64,000 bases of DNA from Arthrobacter cavernae (GTDB taxonomy: Bacteria > Actinomycetota > Actinomycetes > Actinomycetales > Micrococcaceae). The stretch covers positions 62,001 through 126,000 of the forward strand of contig NZ_JAFNLL010000009.1 in the NCBI RefSeq assembly GCF_017368795.1, in the 5' to 3' direction. Shown here in pieces: positions 20,252 through 29,486 of this stretch. The notes beneath the pieces were generated by a model. It was given only the letters and a program-made list of their open reading frames with translations, was not told the DNA's origin and ran no database searches. Every line of letters begins with the position of its first letter. Within the stretch, counting starts at the first letter, position 1. The translations under genes and the position numbers were made by a program.

Positions 20252-23110
20252 ATGGCGACCCGTACTTCCTCCGCGCCTAGAGGCAGCTCCAGCAGTAAGT
20301 CCGGCGGCACAGGCCGGGGCACAGCCACAGCCAAAACGGGCACGACCCGCACCAAGCAGCTGCCCGCCGTCGAGCCCCAGCAGCCTTTCCCCGTGCGCGC
20401 CCTCAGCTGGGCATGGCAGGGAACCGGCCACATGATAGGTGCCGGGATCCGCCGGATCGGCTACGACGTCAGCGACCTGGACCCGGCGGACCGCCGCGAC
20501 GGCGCCGCCCTGTTCAACCTGGTGCTGGGTGTCTTCATCGCCACCTTCGCCTGGTGGGGCTTCACCGGCTGGCTCCCGGACGCCGTGTACAGCATCGTCA
20601 ACGGAACCTTCGGCTGGATGTCGCTGCTGCTTCCGCTCATGCTCTTCGTCTGCGCCTTCCGGCTCTTCCGGCAGCCGCAGGACGGCCGCGGGAACAACCG
20701 GGTGGGCATCGGCTTCCTGATCATGACAGTTGCCGGCAGCGGCCTGGCGCACATCATCGGCGGACAGCCTACGGTCGCCGAAGGCTTCGACGGCCTCCGG
20801 CGTGCCGGCGGCATGCTCGGTTTCCTGGCGGCCTCGCCCCTGGCCGCCATCCATGCGGCCGTTCCGGCCATCGCCTACGGGATCCTGGCCGTTGTCTCCC
20901 TGCTGATCGTCACCGCAACGCCGTTCACAGCCATCCCCGGCCGGATCCGCAGCGCCTACGAGCACCTCATGGGCGTGGACCTCGCGGAACGCGCGCCCGA
21001 GGACGACGGACACGACCGCAGCTACCTCTACGAAGGCGATGCCGCCAAGCCGAAGAGGAAGAAGCGCATGCGCTTCTTCGGCAGGGACCACGACGACGAC
21101 GCCGGCCTCGAGGGCTATGTGGGGGACGAGCCGTTCGAACATGCCATCGTCGATGACGAGGGGCAGGTCCCGCGGGCATCCGCGCCCCGCGTGCCGCCCG
21201 GTGTCCGGCGCCCCACTCCGGCCGAGATTGCCGTCGAGAAGATCAAGGCGGCCCAGGGCCTGGGCGCCGGCTCGATGGACCACAGCATGGATCACGGCAC
21301 CATGGAGCACCCCACCGAAGCCATTCCCCTGCTCATTCCCGGGCAGGCGTCGGCCGCCGTCGCTCCCGTACCCGCCAGGCCGGCGGCCCCGCCGATGCCG
21401 CCCACCCCGATCCCGCAGCGCACCGAGCAACTCTCGCTCGCCGGTGACATCACCTACACGCTGCCTGCGTCCGAATTCCTGACGCCCGGGTCCATCCCCA
21501 AGGAACGCACGGAAGCGAACGACGCCATCGTGGCGGCCCTGACGGACACCCTGGTCCAGTTCAATGTGGACGCCGCAGTGACCGGCTTCAGCCGCGGGCC
21601 CACCGTCACGCGCTACGAGATCGAACTGTCTCCGGGCACCAAGGTGGAGCGCGTCACTGCGCTGTCTAAGAACATCTCCTACGCGGTCGCCTCCAGCGAT
21701 GTCCGCATCCTCAGCCCCATCCCCGGCAAATCGGCCATCGGCATCGAGATCCCCAACACGGACCGCGAAACGGTCTCGCTGGGCGACGTCCTGCGTAGCC
21801 AGAACGCCCGGCGGACCGACCACCCTATGGTCATGGGCGTCGGCAAGGACGTCGAGGGCGGCTACGTGGTGGCCAACCTTGCCAAGATGCCGCACCTGCT
21901 CGTGGCCGGTGCCACGGGCGCCGGCAAGTCGAGCTTCGTGAACTCGATGATCACGTCCATCCTGATGCGCGCCACCCCGGACGAGGTCCGCATGGTCATG
22001 GTGGACCCCAAGCGCGTGGAACTCACCGCCTACGAGGGCGTCCCGCACCTCATCACGCCCATCATTACCAACCCCAAGAAAGCCGCCGAAGCCCTTCAGT
22101 GGGTGGTCCGCGAAATGGACGCCCGCTACGACGACCTCGCCAACTACGGCTACAAGCACATCGACGACTTCAACAAGGCGGTCCGGGCAGGCAAGGTCAC
22201 GCCCCCCGTTGACTCCAAGCGCGTCATCAAGCCGTACCCGTACCTGCTGGTGATCGTGGACGAGCTCGCGGACCTCATGATGGTGGCCCCGCGCGACGTC
22301 GAAGATTCCATTGTGCGCATCACCCAGCTGGCCCGTGCCGCCGGCATCCACCTGGTGCTCGCCACCCAGCGCCCGTCCGTGGACGTTGTCACCGGCCTCA
22401 TCAAGGCCAATGTGCCCTCCCGGATGGCGTTCGCGACGTCCTCCGTGACGGACTCGCGCGTGGTCCTGGACCAGCCCGGCGCCGAGAAGCTCATCGGCCA
22501 GGGCGACGCCCTGTTCCTGCCCATGGGCGCCTCCAAGGCCATGCGCGTGCAGGGTGCCTGGGTCACCGAGAGCGAAATCCACCGCGTGGTGGAGCACGTC
22601 AAGGGCCAGCTGCAGGCCGTCTACCGCGAGGACGTCGCCCCCGAGGCGCAGAAGAAGCAGATCGACGACGACATCGGGGACGACCTCGAGGTCCTGCTGC
22701 AGGCCACCGAACTGGTGGTCACCACGCAGTTCGGCTCCACCTCGATGCTGCAGCGCAAGCTGCGCGTCGGCTTCGCGAAGGCAGGCCGGCTCATGGACCT
22801 GCTCGAATCCCGCGGCGTGGTGGGCCCCTCCGAGGGCTCCAAGGCCCGCGACGTCCTGGTGAAGCCGGACGACCTCGCCCCCGTTCTTGCCGCCATGAAG
22901 GGCCAGGACGCCCCGGCAACGCCGGACGCCCACACGGCGGCGCTGAGCGACAACGCCAACGCGAACATCGCCGTCGGGGGCTATGCGGAAGACCTCGTCG
23001 CCAACGACCTCGAGGCCCGGAAGCAGGCCGTGGAGTACTACGACGGCGCAGACGGCACGGAAGAGGACGACGACGGCAGCGAGGACGCCTGGTCGCTCAC
23101 CGGGAGGTAG
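20252..23110 (+). CDS. ftsK: DNA translocase FtsK
   Basis: 952-residue septal DNA pump that moves and aligns chromosome termini during division. A Ser/Thr-rich N-terminus is followed by four membrane helices (about residues 85-225), a Pro-rich linker, the RecA-like motor with Walker A GATGAGKSS and Walker B VIVDELADLMM, and a C-terminal gamma winged-helix domain (LQRKLRVGFAKAGRLMDLLE). The linker is shorter than in E. coli, as usual in actinobacteria. Confidence 0.97.
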   Translation: MATRTSSAPRGSSSSKSGGTGRGTATAKTGTTRTKQLPAVEPQQPFPVRALSWAWQGTGHMIGAGIRRIGYDVSDLDPADRRDGAALFNLVLGVFIATFAWWGFTGWLPDAVYSIVNGTFGWMSLLLPLMLFVCAFRLFRQPQDGRGNNRVGIGFLIMTVAGSGLAHIIGGQPTVAEGFDGLRRAGGMLGFLAASPLAAIHAAVPAIAYGILAVVSLLIVTATPFTAIPGRIRSAYEHLMGVDLAERAPEDDGHDRSYLYEGDAAKPKRKKRMRFFGRDHDDDAGLEGYVGDEPFEHAIVDDEGQVPRASAPRVPPGVRRPTPAEIAVEKIKAAQGLGAGSMDHSMDHGTMEHPTEAIPLLIPGQASAAVAPVPARPAAPPMPPTPIPQRTEQLSLAGDITYTLPASEFLTPGSIPKERTEANDAIVAALTDTLVQFNVDAAVTGFSRGPTVTRYEIELSPGTKVERVTALSKNISYAVASSDVRILSPIPGKSAIGIEIPNTDRETVSLGDVLRSQNARRTDHPMVMGVGKDVEGGYVVANLAKMPHLLVAGATGAGKSSFVNSMITSILMRATPDEVRMVMVDPKRVELTAYEGVPHLITPIITNPKKAAEALQWVVREMDARYDDLANYGYKHIDDFNKAVRAGKVTPPVDSKRVIKPYPYLLVIVDELADLMMVAPRDVEDSIVRITQLARAAGIHLVLATQRPSVDVVTGLIKANVPSRMAFATSSVTDSRVVLDQPGAEKLIGQGDALFLPMGASKAMRVQGAWVTESEIHRVVEHVKGQLQAVYREDVAPEAQKKQIDDDIGDDLEVLLQATELVVTTQFGSTSMLQRKLRVGFAKAGRLMDLLESRGVVGPSEGSKARDVLVKPDDLAPVLAAMKGQDAPATPDAHTAALSDNANANIAVGGYAEDLVANDLEARKQAVEYYDGADGTEEDDDGSEDAWSLTGR

Positions 23111-23138
23111 TACAGGGGGACCGCAGTCCAAGGGGCGG

Positions 23139-23144
23139 TAGCCT
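23139..23144 (+). promoter_or_regulatory. -10 element (TAGCCT) of leaderless pgsA
   Basis: TAGCCT is followed by 6 bases and the GTG at 23151. Confidence 0.5.
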
Positions 23145-23150
23145 AGAGGG

Positions 23151-23753
23151 GTGACTACAGCCGAGGGTGACAACGCCCGTTCCAGCAGCTCCGACGTCTG
23201 GAACCTGCCCAATATCCTCACGATGCTCCGCATCGCCCTGGTCCCCTTCTTCGTCTGGTTCCTGCTTGCCGACGACGGCCGGCACGGGCTGTGGCGCTGG
23301 GCCGCGGTGCTCGCCTTCGCGGTGGCGATCTACACCGACAAGCTCGACGGCGACATCGCCCGCAGCCGCGGACTGGTCACCAACTTCGGCAAGATCGCCG
23401 ACCCCATCGCAGACAAGCTGCTCATCGGTTCGGCCCTGGTTCTCTTGTCCGTGCTGGGAGAGCTGCCATGGTGGATTACCATCGTCATCCTGGTCCGCGA
23501 ATGGGGCATCACGGCGCTGCGCTTCGTGGTCATCCGCTACGGGGTCATGCCGGCCTCGCGGGGCGGCAAGCTCAAGACCGTCGTGCAGACCATCGCCATC
23601 TTCCTCTTCATCCTGCCCCTGAAATCCTTCGCCCCCTGGCTGGGTGACGTCGCGTTCTGGGTCATGATCGTGGCTCTGGCCATCACCGTTTGGACCGGCG
23701 TCGAATACGTCGTCCAGGCACTCCGCCTCCGGGCCGCGGGCAGGCGCGCGTGA
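23151..23753 (+). CDS. pgsA: CDP-diacylglycerol-glycerol-3-phosphate 3-phosphatidyltransferase
   Basis: 200-residue membrane enzyme of phosphatidylglycerol synthesis. It carries the CDP-alcohol transferase signature as DKLDGDIAR followed by GKIADPIAD and five to six membrane helices. The GTG start lies 6 bases after a -10 hexamer. It overlaps cinA by GTGA. The order ftsK-pgsA-cinA-clgR is conserved among actinobacteria. Confidence 0.94.
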   Translation: MTTAEGDNARSSSSDVWNLPNILTMLRIALVPFFVWFLLADDGRHGLWRWAAVLAFAVAIYTDKLDGDIARSRGLVTNFGKIADPIADKLLIGSALVLLSVLGELPWWITIVILVREWGITALRFVVIRYGVMPASRGGKLKTVVQTIAIFLFILPLKSFAPWLGDVAFWVMIVALAITVWTGVEYVVQALRLRAAGRRA

Positions 23754-24247
23754 GCCGCACCGCCGCCGAAACGGCGGCCTCCGCCGTCGGGCTGGCCATC
23801 GCCCGGGGCCTCACCGTCGCCACCGCCGAGTCGCTGACCGCGGGCCTCGTCGCCGCCACCCTGGCCGACACCCCCGGTGCGTCCGGCATGCTGCAGGGCG
23901 GAGTGGTGGCCTACCAGAACTCCGTCAAGGCCCGGGTCCTCGGGGTTTCGGTGGAGCTGCTCGACGCCGCGGGCTCGGTGGACGGTGACGTCGCCGCCGC
24001 GATGGCCGACGGCGCCCGGCGTGCCTGCGGGGCCGACGTCGGGGTGTCCACCACCGGGGTCGCCGGGCCCGAGCCGCATGGCGGAAAGGCGGTGGGCACC
24101 GTCTTCATCGGGGTGGCGACGGAACAGGGCTCGACGTCGTTCGGCTACAGTCTCGCGGGGGAGCGGGCCGCCATCCGGGAACAGGCCTGCGCGGCCGCTC
24201 TTGAACGGCTGCTCGAGGCGCTGGAGAGCCGCACTTACCACGCGTAA
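23750..24247 (+). CDS. cinA: CinA-family nicotinamide-nucleotide amidohydrolase (PncC domain)
   Basis: 165 residues that match only the C-terminal PncC domain of CinA, which deamidates NMN in pyridine nucleotide recycling; the N-terminal MoCF-like domain is absent, as is common. Motifs: TVATAESLTAGLVAA near residue 24, GGVVAYQNSVK and TTGVAGPEPHGGK. Translationally coupled to pgsA. Confidence 0.92.
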   Translation: MSRTAAETAASAVGLAIARGLTVATAESLTAGLVAATLADTPGASGMLQGGVVAYQNSVKARVLGVSVELLDAAGSVDGDVAAAMADGARRACGADVGVSTTGVAGPEPHGGKAVGTVFIGVATEQGSTSFGYSLAGERAAIREQACAAALERLLEALESRTYHA

Positions 24248-24471
24248 AGTTGCCGGGAACAAAAACTGATCCCCAATAGTTGTGTCAATGTGTCGCTTCG
24301 GAATGTCCCGGGCGCCTAGGATGTAGAAAACCAAGCGGTCTTCCAAGGGCCGGATGAATGAGGAGCAAGGCGATACAGATGGTTAAGCAGCCCGTATCCG
24401 TGAACGGCGTTGTCCGCTGGAAGGATGTGGGCTTGGCCGAGAAGGCACAGAGCGAACAGAAGGAGCGCAAA

Positions 24472-24813
24472 ATGGTTGTACTACGCCACGAAATCGGTGA
24501 TGTACTGCGCGATGTCCGCCAGCGTCAAGGCCGTACACTCCGCGAAGTCTCGCACAGTGCGCGCGTCTCCCTCGGCTACCTGAGCGAAGTCGAACGCGGC
24601 CAGAAGGAAGCCTCCTCGGAGCTCCTGTCCTCGATCTGCTCCGCATTGGACGTCCCGTTGTCCACCATGCTCCGCGAAGTCAGCGACCGCGTTGCGGTGG
24701 CTGAAGGCGTCGCGGTTCCGGACACTGTCCCGCAGGAATTCGCGCAGCGCTACGGCCGCGACATCGACCTGAGCGAGGACTTCACCCAGGGCCTGCTCTC
24801 CGGCGCGCGGTAA
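24472..24813 (+). CDS. clgR: ClgR-like XRE-family transcriptional regulator
   Basis: 113-residue regulator with one N-terminal helix-turn-helix ([20 protein letters not shown]). In corynebacteria and mycobacteria ClgR activates clp protease and stress genes and has about 107-112 residues. I chose the ATG at 24472 because AGGAG lies 6 bases upstream and the length fits the family. In-frame ATGs at 24379 and 24358 would add 31-38 residues. The position after pgsA-cinA is the usual ClgR locus. A TAGGAT at 24317 could be its promoter, with a long leader. Confidence 0.85.
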   Translation: MVVLRHEIGDVLRDVRQRQGRTLREVSHSARVSLGYLSEVERGQKEASSELLSSICSALDVPLSTMLREVSDRVAVAEGVAVPDTVPQEFAQRYGRDIDLSEDFTQGLLSGAR

Positions 24814-24838
24814 GCAGACTCCACCAAACTTCACACAA

Positions 24839-24869
24839 GGAAAGCCCCGGCCATTGGCCGGGGCTTTCC
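24839..24869 (+). terminator. Terminator of clgR and likely target of the group II intron
   Basis: A perfect 14-bp stem (24839-24852 with 24856-24869) with loop ATT carries its T-run inside the stem end (CTTTCC). The intron starts 3 bases beyond it. Group IIC introns are known to insert just behind such terminators. Confidence 0.85.
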
Positions 24870-24872
24870 TGC

Positions 24873-26782
24873 GTGTACGCCCAGCATGGGCATTTGCTTG
24901 GAGGTGTGAGTCCTCTGGAGGAGAAGGTGGTTTAACTTCTAGCTGAAGGCAACTGCGTCATCGTGAGGTGGGGTGGGAAGGAAGCCGGAGGCAAATCCCT
25001 GCACCGAGGGACACGAACCGCATAGAAGGCATGCTGGTTGGGGTGAGCCAGCACGCGATGGTGAAGCCCGTTCCACCGAAACGGCCAGTGTGTAAATGCG
25101 GCGGCGGCAGGGGGAAAGCAAATGTTCTTATCTGGGGAGGTCTGTCCCAGTGCGTCATCCGGGTTGCCGGGTGGAGCGGTGCGGCTCTAAGGGCCGTAGC
25201 TGATGGGGCAGAAGTCAGCCGAGGCCGTAGTACCGGCGGGAATCAGGATGGTTCGCCGGGAAGGGCTGAACGCTGGGAATTGATGGTTTGAAGCGGTGCT
25301 TCTCGTGTGTTCCACAAGAATCGCAGCCAACCCACGGGAGTGGTGGGACAGAAAGTGTAAGGAGCGAACGGTGAATCCGGGATGGCCCCTTTCTGTGCGT
25401 AGTGAGGACCCGGCGGGTATCGGGGAGAACATCAGGGATGGTCAGGAACTCTGGGAGGAAGTCTTTTCCAAGCGGAATCTGATGATCGCGTTGAACCGTG
25501 TTGAGCGTAACCGGGGTGCTGCCGGTGCTGACGGGCTGCGCACGGAGGAACTCCGTGCGTGGTGCTTAGGACATTGGACAGAAACCCGGGAAACGTTGGA
25601 CGCGGGTACGTATGTGCCGTTGCCGGTTCGTCAGGTGATGATTCCCAAACCTGACGGCGGGGAACGGAAGCTGGGAGTACCGTCCGTGCTGGACCGGTTG
25701 ATCCAGCAGGCAGTCGCGCAAGTCCTGTCCCCGGTCTTTGATCCGGGGTTCGTGCCGGTCTCGTATGGGTTCCGGCCGGGCAAGAGCGCCCACGATGCGG
25801 TGAAAGTCGCCCGAACGGTGATTTCACAGGGGTATCGGTGGGTGGTCGAGGTTGACCTGGATGCGTTCTTTGACCGGGTGAACCACGACGTGCTCATGGC
25901 CAGGGTGGCGCGGAAAGTGAAAGACAAGCGGCTCCTGAAGCTGATTCGACGCTATCTTGAAGCGGGAATCATGGCTGATGGGATGCGGCAGCCGACGGAG
26001 GAGGGAACCCCGCAGGGGTCGCCTTTGTCGCCGTTGCTGAGCAACATCATGCTGGACGATTTTGATCAGGAATTCTGGGCTCGCGGACACCGTTTCGTGC
26101 GGTATGCCGATGACATCAGGGTCTTTGTGAAGTCCAAGAGGGCCGCGCAGCGGGTGTTGGATCAGGCCACGAAAGTGCTTGAGAAGGACCTGAAATTGAG
26201 GGTAAACCGGGAGAAATCCGCGATCAATCCGGGAACTGTAGCTACGTTGCTGGGTTTCGGGTTCTACTTCACCAAAGCCGGGGTCAAGATCAAGATCGCT
26301 CCGAAGGCGTTCAAGCGCATGAAGGACCGCATCAGAGACCTGACCTCGCGGAGGTGGAGCGTCTCCATGGAGTACCGCATCCAACAACTGAACCGCTATG
26401 TCCGGGGATGGATGGGCTACTTCCGGCTGTCACAGACACCGAAGAAGTTCGCCGCCCTTGATGAATGGTTCAGGCGCAGGATGCGCCAAATCCGGTGGAA
26501 GGAATGGAAGAACCCTCGGACGCGGGTGGCAAAACTGCGCAAGCTCGGGATCAGGCCGGATCTGGCCTACCAATGGGGCAATAGCAGCCGAGCCTACTGG
26601 CGCACCGCAGGATCACCAATCCTTCAACGCGCACTGCCCAATCAACACTGGGCAGAGCAAGGCCTCATTCTCTTTCGCGCTGCATGGGATCGTCTTCAAC
26701 GACCCAGCGAACCGCCGTATGCGAGGCCCGCACGTACGGTGGTGTGAGAGGAGGGCCGGGAAACCCGGCCCTCCTACTCGAT
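24873..26782 (+). mobile_element. Group IIC intron (bacterial class C), about 1.9 kb
   Basis: A self-splicing retroelement with an intact reverse transcriptase ORF. The 5' end is placed at GTGTACGCCC, which opens a domain I-like fold with a GCCCAGCATGGGC hairpin. Domain V is visible at 26711-26743 (CGCCGTATGCG and CGCACGTACGG halves). Domain VI at 26750-26774 is a perfect 11-bp stem with an AAA loop, followed by TACTCGAT, placing the 3' end at 26782. Exact boundaries were inferred from class C patterns. Insertion behind a terminator and the absence of an endonuclease domain agree with class C. Confidence 0.85.
25371..26747 (+). CDS. ltrA: Group II intron reverse transcriptase/maturase
   Basis: 458-residue intron-encoded protein. 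Reverse transcriptase motifs are seen in order: PKPDGGERKLGVPSVLDR, the VEVDLDAFFDRVNHD block, GTPQGSPLSPLLSN and the catalytic YADD (near residue 243), followed by the X/maturase domain (RWKEWKNPRTRVAKLRKLG). No endonuclease domain follows, as expected for class C. GTG at 25371 with AAGGAG upstream is chosen over a longer frame from 25296. The last residues are encoded inside domain V. No frameshift is seen, so it may be active. Confidence 0.93.
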   Translation: MNPGWPLSVRSEDPAGIGENIRDGQELWEEVFSKRNLMIALNRVERNRGAAGADGLRTEELRAWCLGHWTETRETLDAGTYVPLPVRQVMIPKPDGGERKLGVPSVLDRLIQQAVAQVLSPVFDPGFVPVSYGFRPGKSAHDAVKVARTVISQGYRWVVEVDLDAFFDRVNHDVLMARVARKVKDKRLLKLIRRYLEAGIMADGMRQPTEEGTPQGSPLSPLLSNIMLDDFDQEFWARGHRFVRYADDIRVFVKSKRAAQRVLDQATKVLEKDLKLRVNREKSAINPGTVATLLGFGFYFTKAGVKIKIAPKAFKRMKDRIRDLTSRRWSVSMEYRIQQLNRYVRGWMGYFRLSQTPKKFAALDEWFRRRMRQIRWKEWKNPRTRVAKLRKLGIRPDLAYQWGNSSRAYWRTAGSPILQRALPNQHWAEQGLILFRAAWDRLQRPSEPPYARPARTVV

Positions 26783-26797
26783 CCCGCACGTGCGGGG
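26783..26797. repeat. Palindrome at the 3' intron junction
   Basis: CCCGCACGTGCGGG, a 14-bp perfect palindrome, abuts the inferred intron 3' end. It could be a remnant of the target region, part of the terminator for the convergent marR-type gene, or a sign that the 3' boundary lies slightly elsewhere. Confidence 0.4.
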
Positions 26798-26830
26798 CAC
26801 ACTTCGTCTTGCGCGGTGCGCTGTCCTGGG

Positions 26831-27328
26831 TCAGTCCTTGGCGGTCGGTTCGCCATACGTGGCGTTGAGCCGGCGCATGTACTCAGCCAGCGTCTGGATG
26901 TCATCCACAGGCCATTCGCCAAGGCGCTCCCGGAAGACCTGCCGCCGGGCGTCCTGGACCTGGTGCATCTTTTCCTCGCCCTTGGCCGTCAGCCGGATGG
27001 ACTGGGCACGGCCGTCCTGCGGATCGGCCTCCTTGGAGACCAGCCCGATGCTTTCGAGGAAGGCGATCTGGCGGCTCACCGAGGGCTTGCCGACGCCGAT
27101 GCACGTGGCGAGGTCCGTCAGCCTGATGGTGCCTTCGCGGCGGATGATGGTGAGCAGGCCGTACGCGGCCGGTTCCATGTCCGGGTGCACCTGGCGCGAG
27201 AGCTGGTGCGACAACGAACGAGCGCGGCGCCAGAGCAGGCTCAGCTGGTGTTCCACCTGCTGCAGGGCGTCATCCACTGAGTCGCCTTCTGCAGCCGGTT
27301 CAGGCGTGCTCTGGAGAGGATTGCTCAT
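26831..27328 (-). CDS. MarR-family transcriptional regulator
   Basis: 165-residue winged-helix regulator with the segments YGLLTIIRREGTIRLTDLA, IGVGKPSVSRQIAFLESIGL (recognition helix) and a beta-wing DPQDGRAQSIRLTAKG. The ATG at 27328 lies 7 bases from a TAGAAT hexamer and is preferred to an upstream ATG at 27355. Targets and ligand are unknown. In the pre-intron arrangement it would have been the convergent neighbour of clgR. Confidence 0.9.
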   Translation of the reverse strand: MSNPLQSTPEPAAEGDSVDDALQQVEHQLSLLWRRARSLSHQLSRQVHPDMEPAAYGLLTIIRREGTIRLTDLATCIGVGKPSVSRQIAFLESIGLVSKEADPQDGRAQSIRLTAKGEEKMHQVQDARRQVFRERLGEWPVDDIQTLAEYMRRLNATYGEPTAKD

Positions 27329-27335
27329 GGCAACC

Positions 27336-27341
27336 ATTCTA
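27336..27341 (-). promoter_or_regulatory. -10 element (TAGAAT) of the marR-type gene
   Basis: TAGAAT on the minus strand is followed by 7 bases and the ATG at 27328, suggesting a leaderless transcript. Confidence 0.5.
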
Positions 27342-27369
27342 GAGTCCGGGGCCATGAGAGACTCTATTG

Positions 27370-27594
27370 GTGCGGATTAGTGACTTCTGGCGGCTGATGG
27401 ACGACGAGTTCGGGGCGGGGTATTCCCGCGTCCTGGGCAGTTCCCTCGTCCTGGCCGGCGTGGGCGGCAAGACCGCCGTGGAGGCCCTGGCCTCGGGCCG
27501 CGGCCCCCGCGAAGTCTGGCTGGCCATCTGTGATGTCCAGGATGTGCCGCCGGAGCGCAGGCTTGGCCGCGATATCAAGCCGGCCGCCGGCTGA
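27370..27594 (+). CDS. DUF3046 protein
   Basis: 74-residue actinobacterial protein of unknown function, recognised by MRISDFWRLMDDEFGAGYSRVLGSS and the C-terminal PREVWLAICDVQDVP. It is regularly found just upstream of recA in actinobacteria. The GTG at 27370 gives the family N-terminus; a TTG one codon earlier is possible. Confidence 0.85.
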   Translation: MRISDFWRLMDDEFGAGYSRVLGSSLVLAGVGGKTAVEALASGRGPREVWLAICDVQDVPPERRLGRDIKPAAG

Positions 27595-27641
27595 TTCGGG
27601 ACGGAAACCTTCCGGACCGCCGTGACACGCCGTCCACTTGT

Positions 27642-27657
27642 TCGAATATGTGTTCGG
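27642..27657 (+). promoter_or_regulatory. LexA (SOS) box upstream of recA
   Basis: TCGAATATGTGTTCGG matches the actinobacterial LexA box TCGAAC-N4-GTTCGA at 10 of 12 defined positions. It lies 185 bases before the recA start, in a 247-base gap that otherwise shows only a TATGCT-like hexamer shortly downstream (27664-27669) as a possible -10. Confidence 0.85.
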
Positions 27658-27841
27658 ATGGGTTATGCTCCTTTCAGAGGAAAATTGATCTTGATGGACG
27701 TTTCCCGGCCACTCAGCAGCCACGGTTATCCACATAGCCGAAGCCGTCGCCAAAAATGTCAGAGGGCGGGGCTAGCGTTTGAGATGACAGAAGCGGCAGA
27801 TCAGGCCACTCCACAGCGAGAAAGCATCAGAGGTGTGAACC

Positions 27842-28888
27842 ATGGCGGCAGCCCCGGATCGTGAAAAGGCGCTCGAAGCAGCGCTTGCCCAGATTGACAA
27901 GCAGTTCGGCAAAGGCTCCGTCATGCGGCTGGGCGATGAAGTCCGCGCGCCCATCGAGGTCATCCCGACTGGCTCGATTGCCCTGGACGTAGCCCTGGGA
28001 ATTGGCGGCCTGCCCCGCGGCCGCGTCGTGGAGATCTACGGTCCCGAATCCTCCGGTAAGACCACCGTGGCACTGCACGCGGTCGCAAATGCGCAGAAGC
28101 TGGGCGGCATCGCCGCCTTCATCGACGCCGAGCACGCCCTGGACCCGGACTACGCCGCCAAGCTTGGCGTGGACACGGACGCCCTGCTGGTCTCGCAGCC
28201 GGACACCGGCGAGCAGGCCCTGGAAATCATGGACATGCTCATCGGTTCCGGATCCCTGGACATCATCGTCATTGACTCCGTGGCCGCACTGGTTCCCCGC
28301 GCCGAAATCGAAGGCGAAATGGGCGACTCCCACGTCGGCCTCCAGGCCCGCCTCATGAGCCAGGCACTCCGGAAGATCACCGGCCGCCTGAGCCAGACCA
28401 AGACCACGGCCATCTTCATCAACCAGCTGCGCGAGAAGATCGGCGTGTTCTTCGGATCCCCCGAAACCACCACCGGTGGCAAGGCCTTGAAGTTCTACGC
28501 CTCCGTGCGCATCGACGTCCGCCGTATCCAGACCCTCAAGGAGGGCGCGGACTCGGTCGGCAACCGGACCAAGGCCAAGATCGTCAAGAACAAGATGGCA
28601 CCGCCCTTCAAGATCGCCGAATTCGACATCATCTACGGCCAGGGCATTTCCCGCGAGGGTGGCATCATCGACATGGGCGTGGAACACGGCATCATCAAGA
28701 AGTCGGGTTCCTGGTTTACCTATGACGGCGACCAGCTGGGCCAGGGCATGGAGAACTCCCGGCGCTTCCTGCGCGACAACCCCGAACTCGCCCAGGAACT
28801 GGAACGCCTGATCAAGGAAAAGCTCGGCGTCGGCGTCAAGCCGGCAGAGACCGAGGACTCCCCGAAGCTGAAGGCCGTTGACGGCTAG
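27842..28888 (+). CDS. recA: Recombinase RecA
   Basis: 348-residue strand-exchange ATPase and LexA coprotease. Walker [10 protein letters not shown] is near residue 67, Walker B region [10 protein letters not shown], the DNA-binding loop segment [11 protein letters not shown] and the NQLREKIGV motif follow, and an acidic C-terminal tail ends the protein. The start is ATG at 27842 with AGAGGTG upstream. No intein is present. It overlaps recX and is under a LexA box. Confidence 0.99.
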   Translation: MAAAPDREKALEAALAQIDKQFGKGSVMRLGDEVRAPIEVIPTGSIALDVALGIGGLPRGRVVEIYGPESSGKTTVALHAVANAQKLGGIAAFIDAEHALDPDYAAKLGVDTDALLVSQPDTGEQALEIMDMLIGSGSLDIIVIDSVAALVPRAEIEGEMGDSHVGLQARLMSQALRKITGRLSQTKTTAIFINQLREKIGVFFGSPETTTGGKALKFYASVRIDVRRIQTLKEGADSVGNRTKAKIVKNKMAPPFKIAEFDIIYGQGISREGGIIDMGVEHGIIKKSGSWFTYDGDQLGQGMENSRRFLRDNPELAQELERLIKEKLGVGVKPAETEDSPKLKAVDG

Positions 28889-29486
28889 AGACGGCGCATA
28901 CCGGCGCGGCGGGCGCGGGGGCGACTGGCGTAAGCCAGCGGATGAGTCGCCTGCCGTGGATTCGCCGGTGGCGGCCGATCCGGAGCCCGATCCGGCCTCC
29001 GTCGCCCGGGCGATCGTGCTGCGCCAGCTGACCAGCTCGCCCAAGAGCAGGCTTCAGCTGGCCCGGAAACTTGCCGAGCGCAATGTTCCCGAGGATGTCG
29101 CCGAGGCCGTGCTGGACCGCTTCGAGGAGGTCCGGCTGATCGATGATGCCGAGTTCGCCCAGATGTGGGTCCGCAGCCGCTCCCAGAGCCGGAAGCTGGC
29201 CAAGGGCGCAATCCGTCGCGAGCTTGCCGATAAGGGCATCGACCAGGACACCGCAGAGGACGCCCTGGGGCAGTTGAGCGAGCAGGCTGAAGAGCAGGCC
29301 GCCCGGGATCTCGTGGCCCGCAAGCTGCGGGCCGGCGTCGACCTCTCCGATCGTGCCGAACGCGACAAGCACACGCGACGGCTTGCCTCCATGCTGGCGC
29401 GCAAGGGCTACCAGCCGTCCATGGCATTCCGGATCGTCGCCGAGGTCCTGGCCGAGGCCGGTACCGAAGCCGGTACCCTTGACTAG
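28878..29486 (+). CDS. recX: Regulatory protein RecX
   Basis: 202-residue modulator of RecA filament activity. The three-helix repeats of the family are seen from residue 35 ([23 protein letters not shown], then [19 protein letters not shown] and [17 protein letters not shown]). The TTG at 28878 overlaps the recA stop region and is the most upstream start; a GTG at 28956 is possible and would remove a non-conserved N-terminus. Confidence 0.92.
   Translation: MTARDGAYRRGGRGGDWRKPADESPAVDSPVAADPEPDPASVARAIVLRQLTSSPKSRLQLARKLAERNVPEDVAEAVLDRFEEVRLIDDAEFAQMWVRSRSQSRKLAKGAIRRELADKGIDQDTAEDALGQLSEQAEEQAARDLVARKLRAGVDLSDRAERDKHTRRLASMLARKGYQPSMAFRIVAEVLAEAGTEAGTLD

Noticed and set aside
24358-24471. 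N-terminal extension of ClgR from ATG 24358 or 24379
   Set aside because: The downstream ATG 24472 has an ideal AGGAG spacing and gives the normal ClgR length. The extension does not resemble the family.
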